In this document: piece after piece, positions 12,076 to 22,686 of the stretch
Layout of the letters: each line of letters starts with the position of its first letter
Position numbering within the stretch: position 1 is the stretch's first letter
Source: Hydrangea macrophylla
Lineage: Eukaryota > Streptophyta > Magnoliopsida > Cornales > Hydrangeaceae
Length of the DNA stretch: 64,000 bases
Direction: 5' to 3'
Assembly (NCBI GenBank): GCA_033977485.1
Contig: CM066994.1
Span: 116,026,458 to 116,090,457, forward strand
Program-made: the position numbers and the translations under genes
Notes under the pieces: model-generated
The model's database searches: none
What the model saw: only the letters and a program-made list of their open reading frames with translations
Told to the model about the DNA's origin: nothing

Positions 12076-14700
12076 TACTTAAATGTTGTCAAATCGTGAA
12101 TTGGTTTGCCAAAATTATGAATCGTGAATAGTAAGATTCACTTTTTTTTTCGGAGAATAAATAATAATACATTTGTATATGCATATAAAACACGTGTACA
12201 TACATAATTATATGTATTTACATCATGATGATTTGTGTGCCTTTTTTTAGGTTGTGAAGCCCAACACTTCACCTACATGCATAAATGTGAATATAAGGAA
12301 CATAACATATGCATGAATGGAATTACTAATTTCTTAATAAAAAGTTGGCATTATCTGACTAGTCACATATTTAGCTAAAGCTTTATATGTAGACAACCAA
12401 TAAACTAATATAACTATATGAGTGAAGACTAAAGAGTAGAAGTGCATGTAATACAGGGAAAAAAAAAGGGCCATACCTCCTCTTTCTTTTTCTTTTTTAT
12501 TTTTTTTTGGGGTTTTTGTTTTTGTTTTTGTTTTTGTTTTTTTTTTTTTTTGGAGGGGGGGGGGGGGGGGGGGGGGGGTGTGCGAAACTCAAAATTTTTA
12601 TGAATCGTGAATCGTCCCTGAATCGGACGAACCGAACTGATTCACTGCGAGCTCCGATTCATAGGCACGATTCGAATCGTTCAGTATGACAATTGAATCG
12701 AATCACATGAATCGAATTGTGAATGTATGATTCTAACAAACATATTATTTATACAATGAGACCAAAAGCCAACATCCTATTATTATATTTCCTTTTTGCT
12801 TTTTATTTTGGTTTCCTTATAGTGTTAGGACTTCTCTAATATAAATATCTCAGCTTATTGGTATTAGGGTTAATTCGTATCAATATACAACTAAACCTTT
12901 GGGTTTTCTCTATTCTCCATTGGAGAATGCTTATTTTTGTTGGTTGATTCCAACACCTACAAGCTTCCACTCCGTTAATGGTCCCTCTTACACCTAGAAT
13001 TGGAGATGTAGATTGGAGATAGAATTAAACCTTCAACTTCTTTGCACAAGTGGCTACTCCCAAACTTGAACAAGTGATCTCTAATCTCTCACATGTCAGC
13101 CCGACTTTTCCCAATGCACCGAATAATGGCCCATTAAAAATATCAATCAGAACATCAATTAATATATCTAAATTTCCCCAAATGTACAAGCATCCATCCG
13201 AATTGATATAAAATGACTAAGGTAAAGTTAAAACTAGATGTAGGGTTGAAGCTACAAAAACTGAAAACTCAGAAAGAATGTAGAGTTGAAGTTTTTACTT
13301 AGAGGCAAGGATTGACGATCACAGACCTCCAGTTTCAACAGAGGAAAAAAAGTTACAAAGTGCTCTAGTCAAGACTGTTGCAAGTAAACTGCACAGTCAA
13401 TCTGAACCCGACCCTAAGTTATAGATTTTGCACTTCTATAAGATATTAGAAAATCAAGGATATGGACGCCACATGGCACAATCATAAAGTATCATTGCCA
13501 TGTGGCATAACACCACGAAAGAGGAATTTTTTTTAGGAAAATTACATATTTAAATTTATAAAATAACTCTCTTAACTTCATTCAAATGACTTTTCCAATT
13601 TTTTTTTTTTGTATCAACTTTTGGACTATCCTTAATTAATTATTTTACTACCGAAATGTTCACTTTTTCTATTAAAAAAAAATTTTGTTTTGAAAGTATG
13701 TGGTTTAGGACTAATAAAATCCTTAGAACTTCAGTAGTTTTTTTTTCAGAATCAAAACAAAAGCAAATTGCAACTTCGGTAGTTTTTTTTTTTCCTGTGG
13801 TTTATCTTCATTCTTTTATAAACCCCTGAAATTGAACCCGTAATCCTTTTCATTTAAACATAATACTCGCCTTATCACTTTAGCCCGCTGTCCAAACACC
13901 ATAAACCCCAGCAGTCTAGAAATCCTAAACAAATAACTTAATAAAAAACCTGCTTTATCCTAACCCATTTCTATTCCCTAATATAACTTCCTCATTCACA
14001 AAATCTAAGAGACTGCGCCGCGGTATACAAAGTTAATTACCAACAATTCTTGATCATACTTTAACTGCTACCCTACATCCAGTTTTGAGACAACAATAAG
14101 TCAAACATGTCTTAATTGTCCAGACATTGTTTCAGAAACATTACATCCCAAACCAGTAACGTGCAGTATCAACATATGAACCAGCAATTAACTCAAATTC
14201 ATAAAATTAATACAAGGATATCAACAGCAGCTTTGTCAGTTGTCACACTTAAGCGACACAACTCTTACAAGAGTGTGCGTGGCGCTACAGTTCTTTGAGA
14301 AAATTGGGGGAGCTGATGGTGCTGTAAAATGAAAGTTGAAGAAATTTAAAGTACATTTTTTATTGGTCTGGTAATTAAGTACTCCGTATTTATGTGTTTT
14401 GTCTCTATCTAATTCAGTTGGCACAAATTGAGCTAGGCGAAAAAATAATATAAGGTACTACGCATAATATCAGCTGACATAGAATGTTTATTTGGAGCAC
14501 CAATAAAGTCAAGACAAAAATTATGGATAACAATTTCTTAAGATTATTCTCTCAAATTAGGGCTAAATCCCACTAATTTACAATTGTACAAGGAGTCTAA
14601 AATATCCAAAATACAGGACCTTGATAAGTATAAGATTTATCTAATTCAAATAATAATACTTTAAATATTGTTTCATTTCATTTGCTTTCAAAAAGTAACA
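12076..14700. other. Intergenic region with homopolymers and GAATCG-rich repeats
   Basis: No gene was recognised. 12090-12140 and 12600-12720 share dispersed GAATCG/CGATTC words that look like the two ends of a decayed element. 13320-13440 is related to the L1-like fragment at 18710-18890 (the cagacctccag..caacagag and cagtcaatc words). 13540-13800 has many T runs. Short open frames at 14116-14424 have no coding character. Confidence 0.4.
12508..12578. repeat. (TTTTTG)n, poly-T and poly-G tract
   Basis: Repeats of TTTTTG pass into a poly-T run and then into a run of about 24 G (12555-12578, with one A before it). It is unusual for AT-rich plant DNA and may include assembly error. Confidence 0.85.
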
Positions 14701-14713
14701 AAAACCAGTCACC

Positions 14714-15605
14714 TAAGAAGCACGGATACGGATATGGGGACACAGAATCGATATGATACAGTACAATACGACGAGTCGACGATGGATTAAGCTCTAAAAA
14801 AGTAGATCACGGAGACGGTCAACCACCGCCACCAATCTCTTCTCCTCAACCCCTTCCTCTCACCAGGCAAACCCATTTCAATGTACTTCATCCCTAAAAC
14901 TCCATCACCAGGACCACCAAATTTCATATTTATTCCTATAATTTTTCTCTCGATCAGGTGATAAAGGCTGAGGCGTGAGAAAGGCTGAGGCGTGAGTGCA
15001 TTTTTATGCAATTTAGTTTCGTTCTTATTGTGTATTATCTGGCAACTGGTGTACCAATGTTTCCCTATATTTAATGGCTTGGTTTAAACCGGATAGATTC
15101 ACTTCCAATTTTAGAGCACCAGATTTGATTCTCCTGATAAAATGGCGAGGCCCATTACATAGTTGTCATTCTAGCTTCGCAATCAAACTTGATGGAGAGA
15201 TGGAGTGGGCCGAGTGGCTCGTACCTCTAAGATAATTAGATCTTTCAGAGTTTTGATTATCTGTGTACTCTACTTGGTGCTGGTCCCTTGTGGTACCTGG
15301 ACTCTCCTACTATCCCCAAGTACCCGATCCCCGTGTCCGACCCCCGTACCCAATTCGGACACTCGAATCCTCCACATGTGATGTTGAAAGGTAAGAAGAA
15401 GCTCAAAATTGTGGGCAAAGAGGTTTCTAACTATTGATATTAAGAAATATAGTATGTTTATACATTCAAAAGGTGTCCGCATACCCGTATCCAACATTTA
15501 GACACATGTCCCCGGATCCTAAGATTTGGATTTAGAGGAGGTCCGACACCTAGATATATACCCGCACCCGACACCCATACCCGAGTCTGGGTAACATAGC
15601 TTGGT
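14714..15605. mobile_element. Possible decayed DNA transposon with CGGATACGG / CCCGACACCC ends
   Basis: The left edge has tandem GGATACGGATATGGGG-type words. The right part (15295-15600) is rich in GTCCGAC, ACCCGACACCC and CCGTACCC words, which resemble subterminal repeats of plant DNA transposons. Clear matching TIRs and a TSD were not found. The minus-strand frames over it have no domain. Confidence 0.3.
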
Positions 15606-15912
15606 CCCAAGGTGGCGGTGTGTTGATGCACTCTACTTGATGTGGGGTCCACAAGAAGATAATGTACTTACCAATATGTCTGAAATGTAGTCTTAATAAG
15701 ATATTTGAGATAAGGATGCAGTTTATTTAATCTTAGGATTTTATTTGATTTGAATTGTATTAGATTTGATTTTATTTACCTTACAGTCAATATTACACTA
15801 GTTTTAGATGATGCTTGTCAATAAAGTATTTTCTTAGCCTATAAAAAGTATGATCATTGTTAATACAGCTTAGACTTTACTAGATACTGTTTTTGGCTTT
15901 CTCAAACAAGCA
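15606..15912. other. AT-rich intergenic sequence
   Basis: No coding signal, repeat end or RNA gene was recognised. Confidence 0.4.
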
Positions 15913-16170
15913 CATACTATGCTTTCCAAATTTTGTATTTCAAATGGGCCTACTTGATTTTCACGGGAGGATGTTAAAGTGGTCCCACTATCATTCAAGG
16001 TGGCAAGCATAGCATTACTCAAATTTAAATTCCAAATTTAATTCCCAATTGCATGCTTTAACAATTGTAACACATTCAGTGTATGTTGTACCACTGATAA
16101 CTGTCACATGTGCAACTGTAAAGTATGTGGGAACCAAATTTGATATTTTTATTTGGGAAGCATTGCATTA
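15913..16170. mobile_element. MITE cluster of the TACTATGCTT(T/C)CCAAAT family
   Basis: The left terminus TACTATGCTTTCCAAATTTT has an inverted partner at AGCATAGCATTACTC (16005-16020) and a second at GGGAAGCATTGCATTACTC (about 16155-16172). There are therefore one or two small elements of the same family. Relatives are seen at 33335 and 56285-56450. Non-coding. Confidence 0.45.
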
Positions 16171-17011
16171 CTCAAAATGTTATGCTTCTCAACCTTCTTC
16201 CTAGATCATCATCATGTAATGTTATTCCAATTGATACTCATGTGTGGCAAGTAAGCTTTTGGGATCTTATGTTCACTTGTCAATATGTGGGGTTATTCTT
16301 GTTCTGGAAAGAATAAGAGCTAAAATGTGAAAACCAAAGATTGAAGAAGGCTGGTGAAGGAGACAGAATATTGTTGATAGAGAATGGTGAAATCATCTTT
16401 TCAATATTTTAGTTAGATCTTTTAGTTAAATACTAGGGGAAGGCATGCGGAAGGCGGGTGCTCATGCCGATTTTTTTGGGATTGCGGCTCGTTTGGCTCT
16501 CAACCATGTCTTTTTAGCCCTTAGTGTATGTGGGTATGGTTTAGCCTTACTTCTTGTCTCTTCATTTCAAACACACAAGGATAATTACAAAAGGCAAAAT
16601 AAGAACTTACAAAAGGCACAAGGGTAATTTGGTAATTTAATTTATAATTGTCCACACTTTCAATACATAAATAATAATAATTATAATATGTATATTTATG
16701 TTTTAAATACATAAATAATAATCAATTATAATACAAAAGGGAAGTTTACAAAAGGCAAAGGGGTAATTTGGTAATTCCATTTAACAAAGGGGTAAATTGG
16801 GATTGTGACTTGTTTGGCTCTCAACCATGGCATTTTAGTCCTTACTCCTTAGTGTATCTGTGTATGGTTTAGAGGGTGTATGGATATCTATAAGGGTGTG
16901 TAGGGATATGCATATTAGTGTATATATATATATATATGTACATCCATAATCTTGCGTAACCAAATAAGCCTTGAAGAGTGAATGGATATCTATAAGGGTG
17001 TGTATAGGAAT
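16171..17011. repeat. Intergenic sequence with a diverged direct repeat
   Basis: 16477-16545 and 16796-16875 are diverged direct copies (both hold TTTGGCTCTCAACCATG and GTATGGTTTAG). ACAAAAGGCA..GGGTAATTTGGTAA recurs several times from 16585 to 16790. The segment GAATGGATATCTATAAGGGTG also recurs near 16876 and 16979. A (TA)n run lies at 16920-16938. No gene. Confidence 0.5.
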
Positions 17012-18176
17012 CAAGGTTATTTAAGGCGCAAGGCGCACCGAGGCGCACAGGTCCCCTGTAGCCTAGGCGCTAGGCGCAATCCGAGGCGCGCGCCCGAGCG
17101 AAGCGAGGCGCACTTTTACATAATTTTTTTTATATGATTTCACATGTAAATAGCTTATCTAAAATATGATTTTACATTATTATATACAAGTTAAAGACTA
17201 AAATCTAACTTCTAAATACAGGTATACCACTATAGTATAGAGTCTATAGACATTATCAATTATATATAGTATAGTAGCATACCAAAAAATAAAATTCAAT
17301 TGAGGTGTCAAATTTAATTGATTGCAATGTGTATGTCTAACTTCTAAGTTCTAAAGTCTGTTTTAATGTGTTTTGTGTGGGAAAAGATTAATATATTATA
17401 GTAGTATAGTACCATACTAAAAAAAAAAGACAAAAAAAATAAGAAAAGAAAAGAAATAATAAATAAAGAACCGAAAGAAAAAAAAACACACAAGATGAAT
17501 TCATGAATTAACTATAAAGGGGGGAAAAAAGACTTGTTTGTCAACTTTGTCCCATTGCTGTTTCGCAGGAACTGGAAGAAGAAAGAAAGGGGCAAAAAAA
17601 AAAAAAAGAAACAGAGTCGCAGGAACTAGAAGAAGAAGAAGAAGAAGAGGAGGAAGAAGAAGAGAAATCGCAGGCAGATTGTAGAAAAAAAAAAACACCA
17701 GTCGCAGACAGAGGAGATCGCAACTTGAAGAAGAAGAAGAAGGAGAAGAGAAGAGAAGAGAAGAGAAGAGAAGAGATCGCAGGAGGAAAAAAAAAAAAAA
17801 AAAAAAACCTAGTTTCTAAGACAGTCGCGAGTCTCACGACTCCAGAAGAAGAAGAGGAAGATATAGAAGAAGAAGAAGAACAAAAAGCTGTAAAAGAAAA
17901 TACCTGGTTTCACTTTCAGTAGCTCCTTTCTCTACAAATCCACGGGTTTCGCCTCTTCTCTTTCCTCTCTTCTTCTTCCCCCCCCCCCTCCCCCCTCCAA
18001 CTGAAATGCGATTGGAATTTTAGTGGGTAAAAATGGGCTTTGGGTCTTGTTTTCATTAGGCGTGCGCCTCAGTAAAAGGCGCGCCTCACCTGCACCTTGT
18101 TGAAGTCGCCTCGCCTCACCTAAGGCGAGGCTCAAGCCTTGCGCCTCGCGCCTCGGGCGCGCCTTTCACAACAGAG
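17012..18176. mobile_element. hAT element, GGCGC-rich family, TSD ATAGGAAT
   Basis: An exact 8-bp direct repeat ATAGGAAT flanks the element (17004-17011 and 18177-18184), the hAT signature. Both ends carry dense GGCGC/GCCTC words (17025-17115 and 18058-18165) as subterminal repeats, typical transposase-binding decoration. The interior has no transposase. It holds AT-rich sequence and a long GAA/GAAGA purine tract (about 17430-17890). Terminal repeats are imperfect but match those of the second family member at 42118-45017. Confidence 0.82.
17560..17890. repeat. Purine-rich GAA/GAAGA and poly-A tract
   Basis: The plus strand is almost pure A and G over several stretches, including (AGAAG)n at 17750-17775 and GAAGAA runs at 17625-17665, 17728-17745 and 17845-17880. 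The open frames across it are low-complexity artefacts. Confidence 0.85.
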
Positions 18177-18425
18177 ATAGGAATATATATATATATATAT
18201 ATGCATATCCAATAGTCATTAGTTGTAGTATCATATTGCATTACCCAAACAAGCCTTAAATAGTGTGAATAGTGTTTCCCCTCACAAAACAAAAAGTACT
18301 ATGAATAGTGCCATGAATAATAGAGTATTCTCCTTAGATTCTTTTAATAAGGAAATAAGGAAATCCTTCAAAAAGCCAGGTGGTATAAATATTGCAATCA
18401 GGTCAATTCGAACCCGGGCCTAAGT
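18177..18425. other. Short unassigned sequence with a (TA)n tract
   Basis: Begins with the hAT target duplication and a (AT)n run (18184-18202). The segment near 18365-18420 is related to the L1-like fragment at 18830-18890. Confidence 0.4.
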
Positions 18426-18895
18426 TTTTTTTTCCACATGTAAATGTATTGTATTGAAAAGGCACCAAAGGGGGTGCACCAATGTACACAAGACGTATAC
18501 ATCCCAAAACAAGACACAAAGCTCCCTATCAAAAGAAGAGAAAACAGCTAGCTAGTTAGATCTAAATCCCAAGAGTGATTAACAACAAAAACCTCTGGGA
18601 GAGCACAAGGAAGGACCGGGGGGGTGGTTGTGACCAATGCCCAAAAGAACAAAACTGGCAAACACAAATAGGTAGCAGCAAAGCAACACAAGCACCAGGA
18701 CTGCCGACCACAGACCTCCAACTTCAACAGAGAAATAAAAGTTACATGTGCTCTAGCCAAGACAGTGAGGAACGAAGGGTGGAGAAGGAGACAGAATATT
18801 GTTGACAGAGAATAGTGAAAAGTCCTTTAAAAAGTCAAGGGGAATAAATATTGCAATTAGATTGCACGGTCAATCCGAACCTAAGTTATGGGGGG
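18426..18895 (-). mobile_element. L1 LINE 3' fragment (minus strand)
   Basis: The plus strand starts with a T run (the complement of the poly-A tail), then TTGAAAAGGCACCAAAGGGGG and GTACACAAGACGTATACATC. Inverted, this is the well-known 3' UTR end of plant L1 LINEs (GGTGCCTTTTCAA next to the A tail). No ORF2 domain is present, so only the 3' terminus remains. Confidence 0.65.
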
Positions 18896-18905
18896 TAAAA
18901 GTGTA

Positions 18906-19037
18906 CCCCCCCCCCCCCCCCCCCCCGCTTTTGCTACTGAGAAAGCGAACGGTCAGCGCGAAGGTTCAAGACTTAGCCGAGCGTTAGCGAAGCGTCGGTA
19001 GCAAAGCTGACACCCCCCCCCCCCCCCCCCCCCCCCC
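18906..19037. repeat. Two poly-C tracts around an 85-bp GC-rich hairpin-like segment
   Basis: About 20 C at 18907-18926 and about 24 C at 19014-19037 bracket a segment that begins GCTTTTGCTACTGA and ends TCGGTAGCAAAGC. Its two ends are therefore inverted copies. The middle holds GCGAAGG/AGCGAAGCG words. Composition is unlike the neighbours. Function unknown. Confidence 0.75.
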
Positions 19038-19054
19038 AATAAGTCAAAAAAAAA

Positions 19055-19209
19055 AAAACCGTATCAAAAGAGCTAATCAAGTTCCAAACTGTTGCATCCT
19101 AATCACCCTACTAAGAAGCACACACCACAGGGATGGTGGATCAGGAAGGAGCAGAAATAGGGAGGCCCAGAAACCACGCACCATGTGACCGTCAGGGTGT
19201 TAAAAAAGG
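19055..19209 (-). repeat. L1-derived segment, copy 1 of a local direct repeat
   Basis: From GTATCAAAAGAGCTAATC to GTCAGGGTGTTAAAAAAGGG this matches 19627-19790 nearly base for base, with a few small differences (for example the second copy has an extra CTGACAC). Copy 2 continues the L1 3' end at 19525, so both copies derive from the same LINE region. Confidence 0.75.
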
Positions 19210-19524
19210 GACAGAAAAATCTGAAATGGTTTTCCAGAAGAAAACACTTTCATAGAAAGGGAGAAACAGATGAAAAAAATGCATGCCCTAAAATGAAGAG
19301 GAGGGGCTTAATGTCAAATTTATTGGGCAATACATATGGCTATAGACATCCATCCAATACGAAAAAGGGATTGTTATAGCTGGAATTTTAACAGGTCTCA
19401 CAATGAATAAAGGCCTATTGAGTGGACTATACGTAACAAAGGCAGCAAGCTGCAGATGATGCAAAAGGCCAATTAAGTGTGTAGTGCGAAAGTCGTAGCG
19501 CATTAGTGAGATGTCTTGAATTCC

Positions 19525-19795
19525 TTTTTTTTTTTCCAGATAGATAAAAATGTTTCATTGAAAAGGCACCAAAGGGGGGGTGTACCCATGTACGCAGGAG
19601 GTATACATCTCCAAAAAAAAAAAGACGTATCAAAAGAGCTAATCAAGTTCCAAACTGTTGCATCCTAATCACCCCACTAAGAAGCACACACCTGACACCA
19701 CAGGGATGGTGGATCAGAAAGGAGCAGAAATAGGGAGGCCCAGAAACCAAGCACCATGCCACCGTCAGGGTGTTAAAAAAGGGACAGAAACAGAT
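19525..19795 (-). mobile_element. L1 LINE 3' fragment, second copy (minus strand)
   Basis: It again starts with a T run (complement of the A tail), then TTGAAAAGGCACCAAAGGGGG and a GTATACATC block, and continues into the segment duplicated at 19055-19209. No coding domain. Confidence 0.65.
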
Positions 19796-20140
19796 GATTG
19801 GTAACGGAATCGCCGGCCTCCGTTCTCGTTTCACCCCGCTCCGCAATGAAGACAGCGAATCACACATGTAACAACATCCGTTACGGAGCCGTTACGGTGC
19901 AATTTAATGCTTTGCTGCTTCGTAGTAGCAGAGCTCAGGTGAGCAATAATATTTCAACACAAATATCCTATAATGTATCTGATTAAAGAAGACTACTTTA
20001 AGTAGCATGCAGGGACGCAAATTAAAGCAGTGTAACTTGTGAAACAATTCATGATATAATGTGGGTAGACAAAAATGCCTATCCTTAATTAAGAAGTATA
20101 TATATGATCATAAACTTCAAACAAGATGGATTAGATTGAC
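19796..20140. other. Kelch gene 3' flank
   Basis: A small GC-richer patch at 19798-19945 has GTAACGG/CCGTTACGG words at both ends and could be a decayed element. The rest is AT-rich and probably includes the 3' UTR of the minus-strand kelch gene. Confidence 0.35.
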
Positions 20141-21448
20141 TTACAGCAGAAGGAAGGCAGTAAGATAGCGCATTATGTGATCAACTGGATAGCGTAGGGT
20201 AGAGAGTAAGTGACCTTTGACAGAGGATATGTGGCCCAACTCATCAAAGTTTTTGGAGATGTGCATGTAAGAGCAACAAAGATAATAAGGGAACTCATCC
20301 TCCTTCTCCTCATCCTCCCCCTCACGATAGTCGGTCAAGTACATCCAAAAGCAGCAAAATTCATCACCCTCAACATGAAGAAAAGCTGGTGGAAAACAGG
20401 AAAAAAACATGTCTCGACGTTCAAAATGAGGAACTTTGATGGGACCCGTTGAGGTCTTCTTGAGATTTAAATCGTAAACGGCCACACCGACACCGACACC
20501 GTCACCTACTCCATCTTGATCATAAATCCAGTACAACCTATTGTCATATAAAACAGGGCGAGTTAATCTATACAAAGCCTCAAAATTATCATCGATTTTC
20601 TCCCAACTATTCCCCGTAACGTCATATGCAAGGAGAAGCCCGGCTGGGATGCAGCCCAATACGACCATCTTCTTCTTCTTCTTCTTCTTCTTCTTCTTCT
20701 TCTTCTTCTTCGCTGCTGCATCATCATCATCATCATCATCATCATAGGAGGAGGAGGAGGAGTCATATGCTGCGAACAACCCAAAGGTTGGAAGTGTTAC
20801 GGGAGGTTCGGGAAGAGGTGTCCACAACTGCTGCTTCGGATCGAAAACTTCAGCCCAAGGAGAAATATTATTATTCTGATCCAGAGGATAATCGTCTAGT
20901 TCTGGGTTGATTCCACCAAATACATAGAGCTTGTCATCGACACCCACTGCCTGAGCATCCCTTCTTCTAATAAGCATGCTATTAGTGATCTTTTCCCACC
21001 TCATCAATCCTCCTCCTGATGCTGCCGCCATGTCCATGTCCGCAACATAGACGTCTGAAGTAGGTTCAATTCCTTCTTCAGCACCGCCGACACTGTATAT
21101 TGTGGAGCCGATAACAGCAAAGCAGGTCTCTGATAGTGGATCCGATTTCCAGATTGGGCTGAGCAACGGTAGATCCTTGCTCAACTGTATATTCCTCCTT
21201 TTCCTCCTCTTGTTGTTCAATGATGATGATGATGAGAAGACGTCAACACTTACACGGTACCAGATCCACAGATCTGTTTCATCCACGTCTATGCTATCAC
21301 CGGTAATAAGAACTGACTTTTCAACCGCCGGCGGCCGCTTGGATTGAGAAGAAATACTGGTTCTTTTCGATCCTTCTTTTTCATCTACTACTACTACTTC
21401 TAGATGATGATCATGATCAGTGGTGGACGTCATTGCAGTTTCTTCCAT
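20141..21448 (-). CDS. Kelch-repeat (galactose-oxidase-like propeller) protein, 435 aa
   Basis: An uninterrupted minus-strand frame from ATG (21448) to a stop at 20141, apparently without introns. Kelch-type blades are visible: PLSETCFAVIGSTIYSVGG (about residues 102-120), RRRDAQAVGVDDKLYVFGG (about 160-178) followed by WAEVFDPKQQLWTPLPEPP, then LLLAYDVTGNSWEKI and RLYWIYDQDG (about 270-310). Kelch blades form beta-propellers used for protein binding. No N-terminal F-box was seen, so an SCF role cannot be claimed. Between blades lie eight Asp and about 14 Lys (about residues 237-260) coded by pure GAT and AAG repeats, an expansion-prone loop. The N-terminus is charged and disordered-looking. 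An acidic E/D stretch occurs near residue 375. No targeting signal is evident. Confidence 0.78.
   Translation of the reverse strand: MEETAMTSTTDHDHHLEVVVVDEKEGSKRTSISSQSKRPPAVEKSVLITGDSIDVDETDLWIWYRVSVDVFSSSSSLNNKRRKRRNIQLSKDLPLLSPIWKSDPLSETCFAVIGSTIYSVGGAEEGIEPTSDVYVADMDMAAASGGGLMRWEKITNSMLIRRRDAQAVGVDDKLYVFGGINPELDDYPLDQNNNISPWAEVFDPKQQLWTPLPEPPVTLPTFGLFAAYDSSSSSYDDDDDDDDAAAKKKKKKKKKKKKKKMVVLGCIPAGLLLAYDVTGNSWEKIDDNFEALYRLTRPVLYDNRLYWIYDQDGVGDGVGVGVAVYDLNLKKTSTGPIKVPHFERRDMFFSCFPPAFLHVEGDEFCCFWMYLTDYREGEDEEKEDEFPYYLCCSYMHISKNFDELGHISSVKGHLLSTLRYPVDHIMRYLTAFLLL
20669..20756. repeat. Coding trinucleotide repeats in the kelch gene
   Basis: Fourteen perfect CTT units (20669-20710; AAG codons on the minus strand), then GCTGCTGCA, (TCA)n at 20720-20745 (GAT codons), and (GGA)n after it (Ser codons on the minus strand). 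All repeats are multiples of three and keep the reading frame. Confidence 0.95.
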
Positions 21449-21562
21449 GTCGGACGAGAATTCTTTTTTTTGCTTTTTTTTGGTGGTTCAATCTGTCGCC
21501 GACTTCGTTTTTATTAGGGTTTGTTCTCTGCTTTCTTTCGCACTTTGTTGATGAGGCTAGGG
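21449..21562 (-). promoter_or_regulatory. Kelch gene 5' flank / 5' UTR
   Basis: About 110 bp between the start codon and the inserted hAT element at 21563. No TATA box was recognised on the minus strand. The hAT insertion thus lies in the leader or proximal promoter. Confidence 0.4.
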
Positions 21563-22416
21563 TACGTTCGGGCCTTTCGGCCGGAATGGGTCAAAATTCC
21601 GATTTCCTTTCCCATTTTTTCGGAATTTTATTTCCCTTTCCGATTTTAAATTTCAGAATTTTCGGAATTGGAATTTTTCAAAAACTTTTAAAAAAAATTT
21701 GAAATTTTTGGAATTTTTTTAGAATTTTTATAATACAAATACTATTAACAAGATAAGAGCATCACCAATCACATTATGCGTATGCATATTTTGGTGAGAT
21801 ATGCATAATGTGGTGAAAAAATAGTATTCCAACCATTATGCAAAATACTTATGCACATTTACAAGTGTCATCAAAACTATTAAATTTACATAATGATGTA
21901 AAAGTCCTATGCAAATCTAATAGCCATCAACATTCCATAAAAAAAAAAAAATCAAACGGCTACCAAGGCTCCAAATAGTGATGAAAAATTATAAAATATT
22001 GGCAGATAACCAAAATACATACCATAATTGGAGTGGTTATGCAAAATCCATGCTGCAAAAATAATTTTTGGGTGATTGCTATGCATTTTGCATAAAAAGA
22101 TGCATAACATGGTTGGAGTTGCTCTAAGTCATACTTTTATAAAGAGTCACATACTCTCTCCTTTCTCTTCTTATTCGATGTGGGACAAATAAGTCCACAT
22201 TCTTTCAAATTTTTCGTAAAATATTCGGATTTTTTCGAAAAAATTTTTGAAAAATTTTCGAAAAACATATTTTCGGAATTCTCAAAACAATTCCGATTCT
22301 GATCCGATTTTTTCGGAATTTTCAGAATTCGAAATTCAATTTTTGGTACCAAAAATCAAAATTTTTTGGATCGGAATCGGTCAGAATCAGAATTTCCGTT
22401 CCAAAGGACACGCCTA
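21563..22416. mobile_element. hAT element with TSD GGCTAGGG, carrying a Tourist MITE
   Basis: An exact 8-bp direct repeat GGCTAGGG (21555-21562 and 22417-22424) bounds the element. The ends are imperfect inverted copies (TACGTTCGGGCCTTTCGGCC, against TAGGCGTGTCCTTTGG inverted). Long subterminal regions are full of GGAATTTT/AAAATTCC words (21590-21730 and 22200-22390). The interior is occupied by the Tourist MITE at 21757-22124. No transposase. Confidence 0.82.
21757..22124. mobile_element. Tourist-like (PIF/Harbinger) MITE, TSD TAA
   Basis: Ends GAGCATCACCAATCAC and, inverted, GAGCAACTCCAACCATG. They are flanked by TAA on both sides (21754-21756, 22125-22127), the 3-bp target typical of PIF/Harbinger elements. 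Subterminal TGCATA words repeat inward. 368 bp, non-coding. It lies wholly inside the hAT element and is the later insertion. Confidence 0.82.
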
Positions 22417-22424
22417 GGCTAGGG

Positions 22425-22684
22425 TTTGTTTGCCGGGCTAAGGTGTTATATATTATACTAGGTGGCCACCGCGTGCTTAGTAGCTCCCTTTTTCGAATCT
22501 ATTTTTATATCAATTTATTCTTTGAAGTCTAATTTTATGTAGTATAAATTTATTCGACATTACGTACATGAGCGTGTAAGTTTTATATTTTGAAGATTTA
22601 TAAGTATTCTACAATTTTTAACTTATTGATTTTTTTTAAATTTGGTTGCTTCCACTTGTATAACTTTACACTTTTAATAAATTA
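22425..22684. other. AT-rich intergenic spacer
   Basis: Nothing recognised. Confidence 0.4.
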
Positions 22685-22686
22685 TA

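Noticed and set aside
17501..17922. Phe/Leu/Ser- and Lys/Glu-rich ORFs on both strands
   Set aside because: Products of the GAA/GAAGA purine tract in a hAT element.
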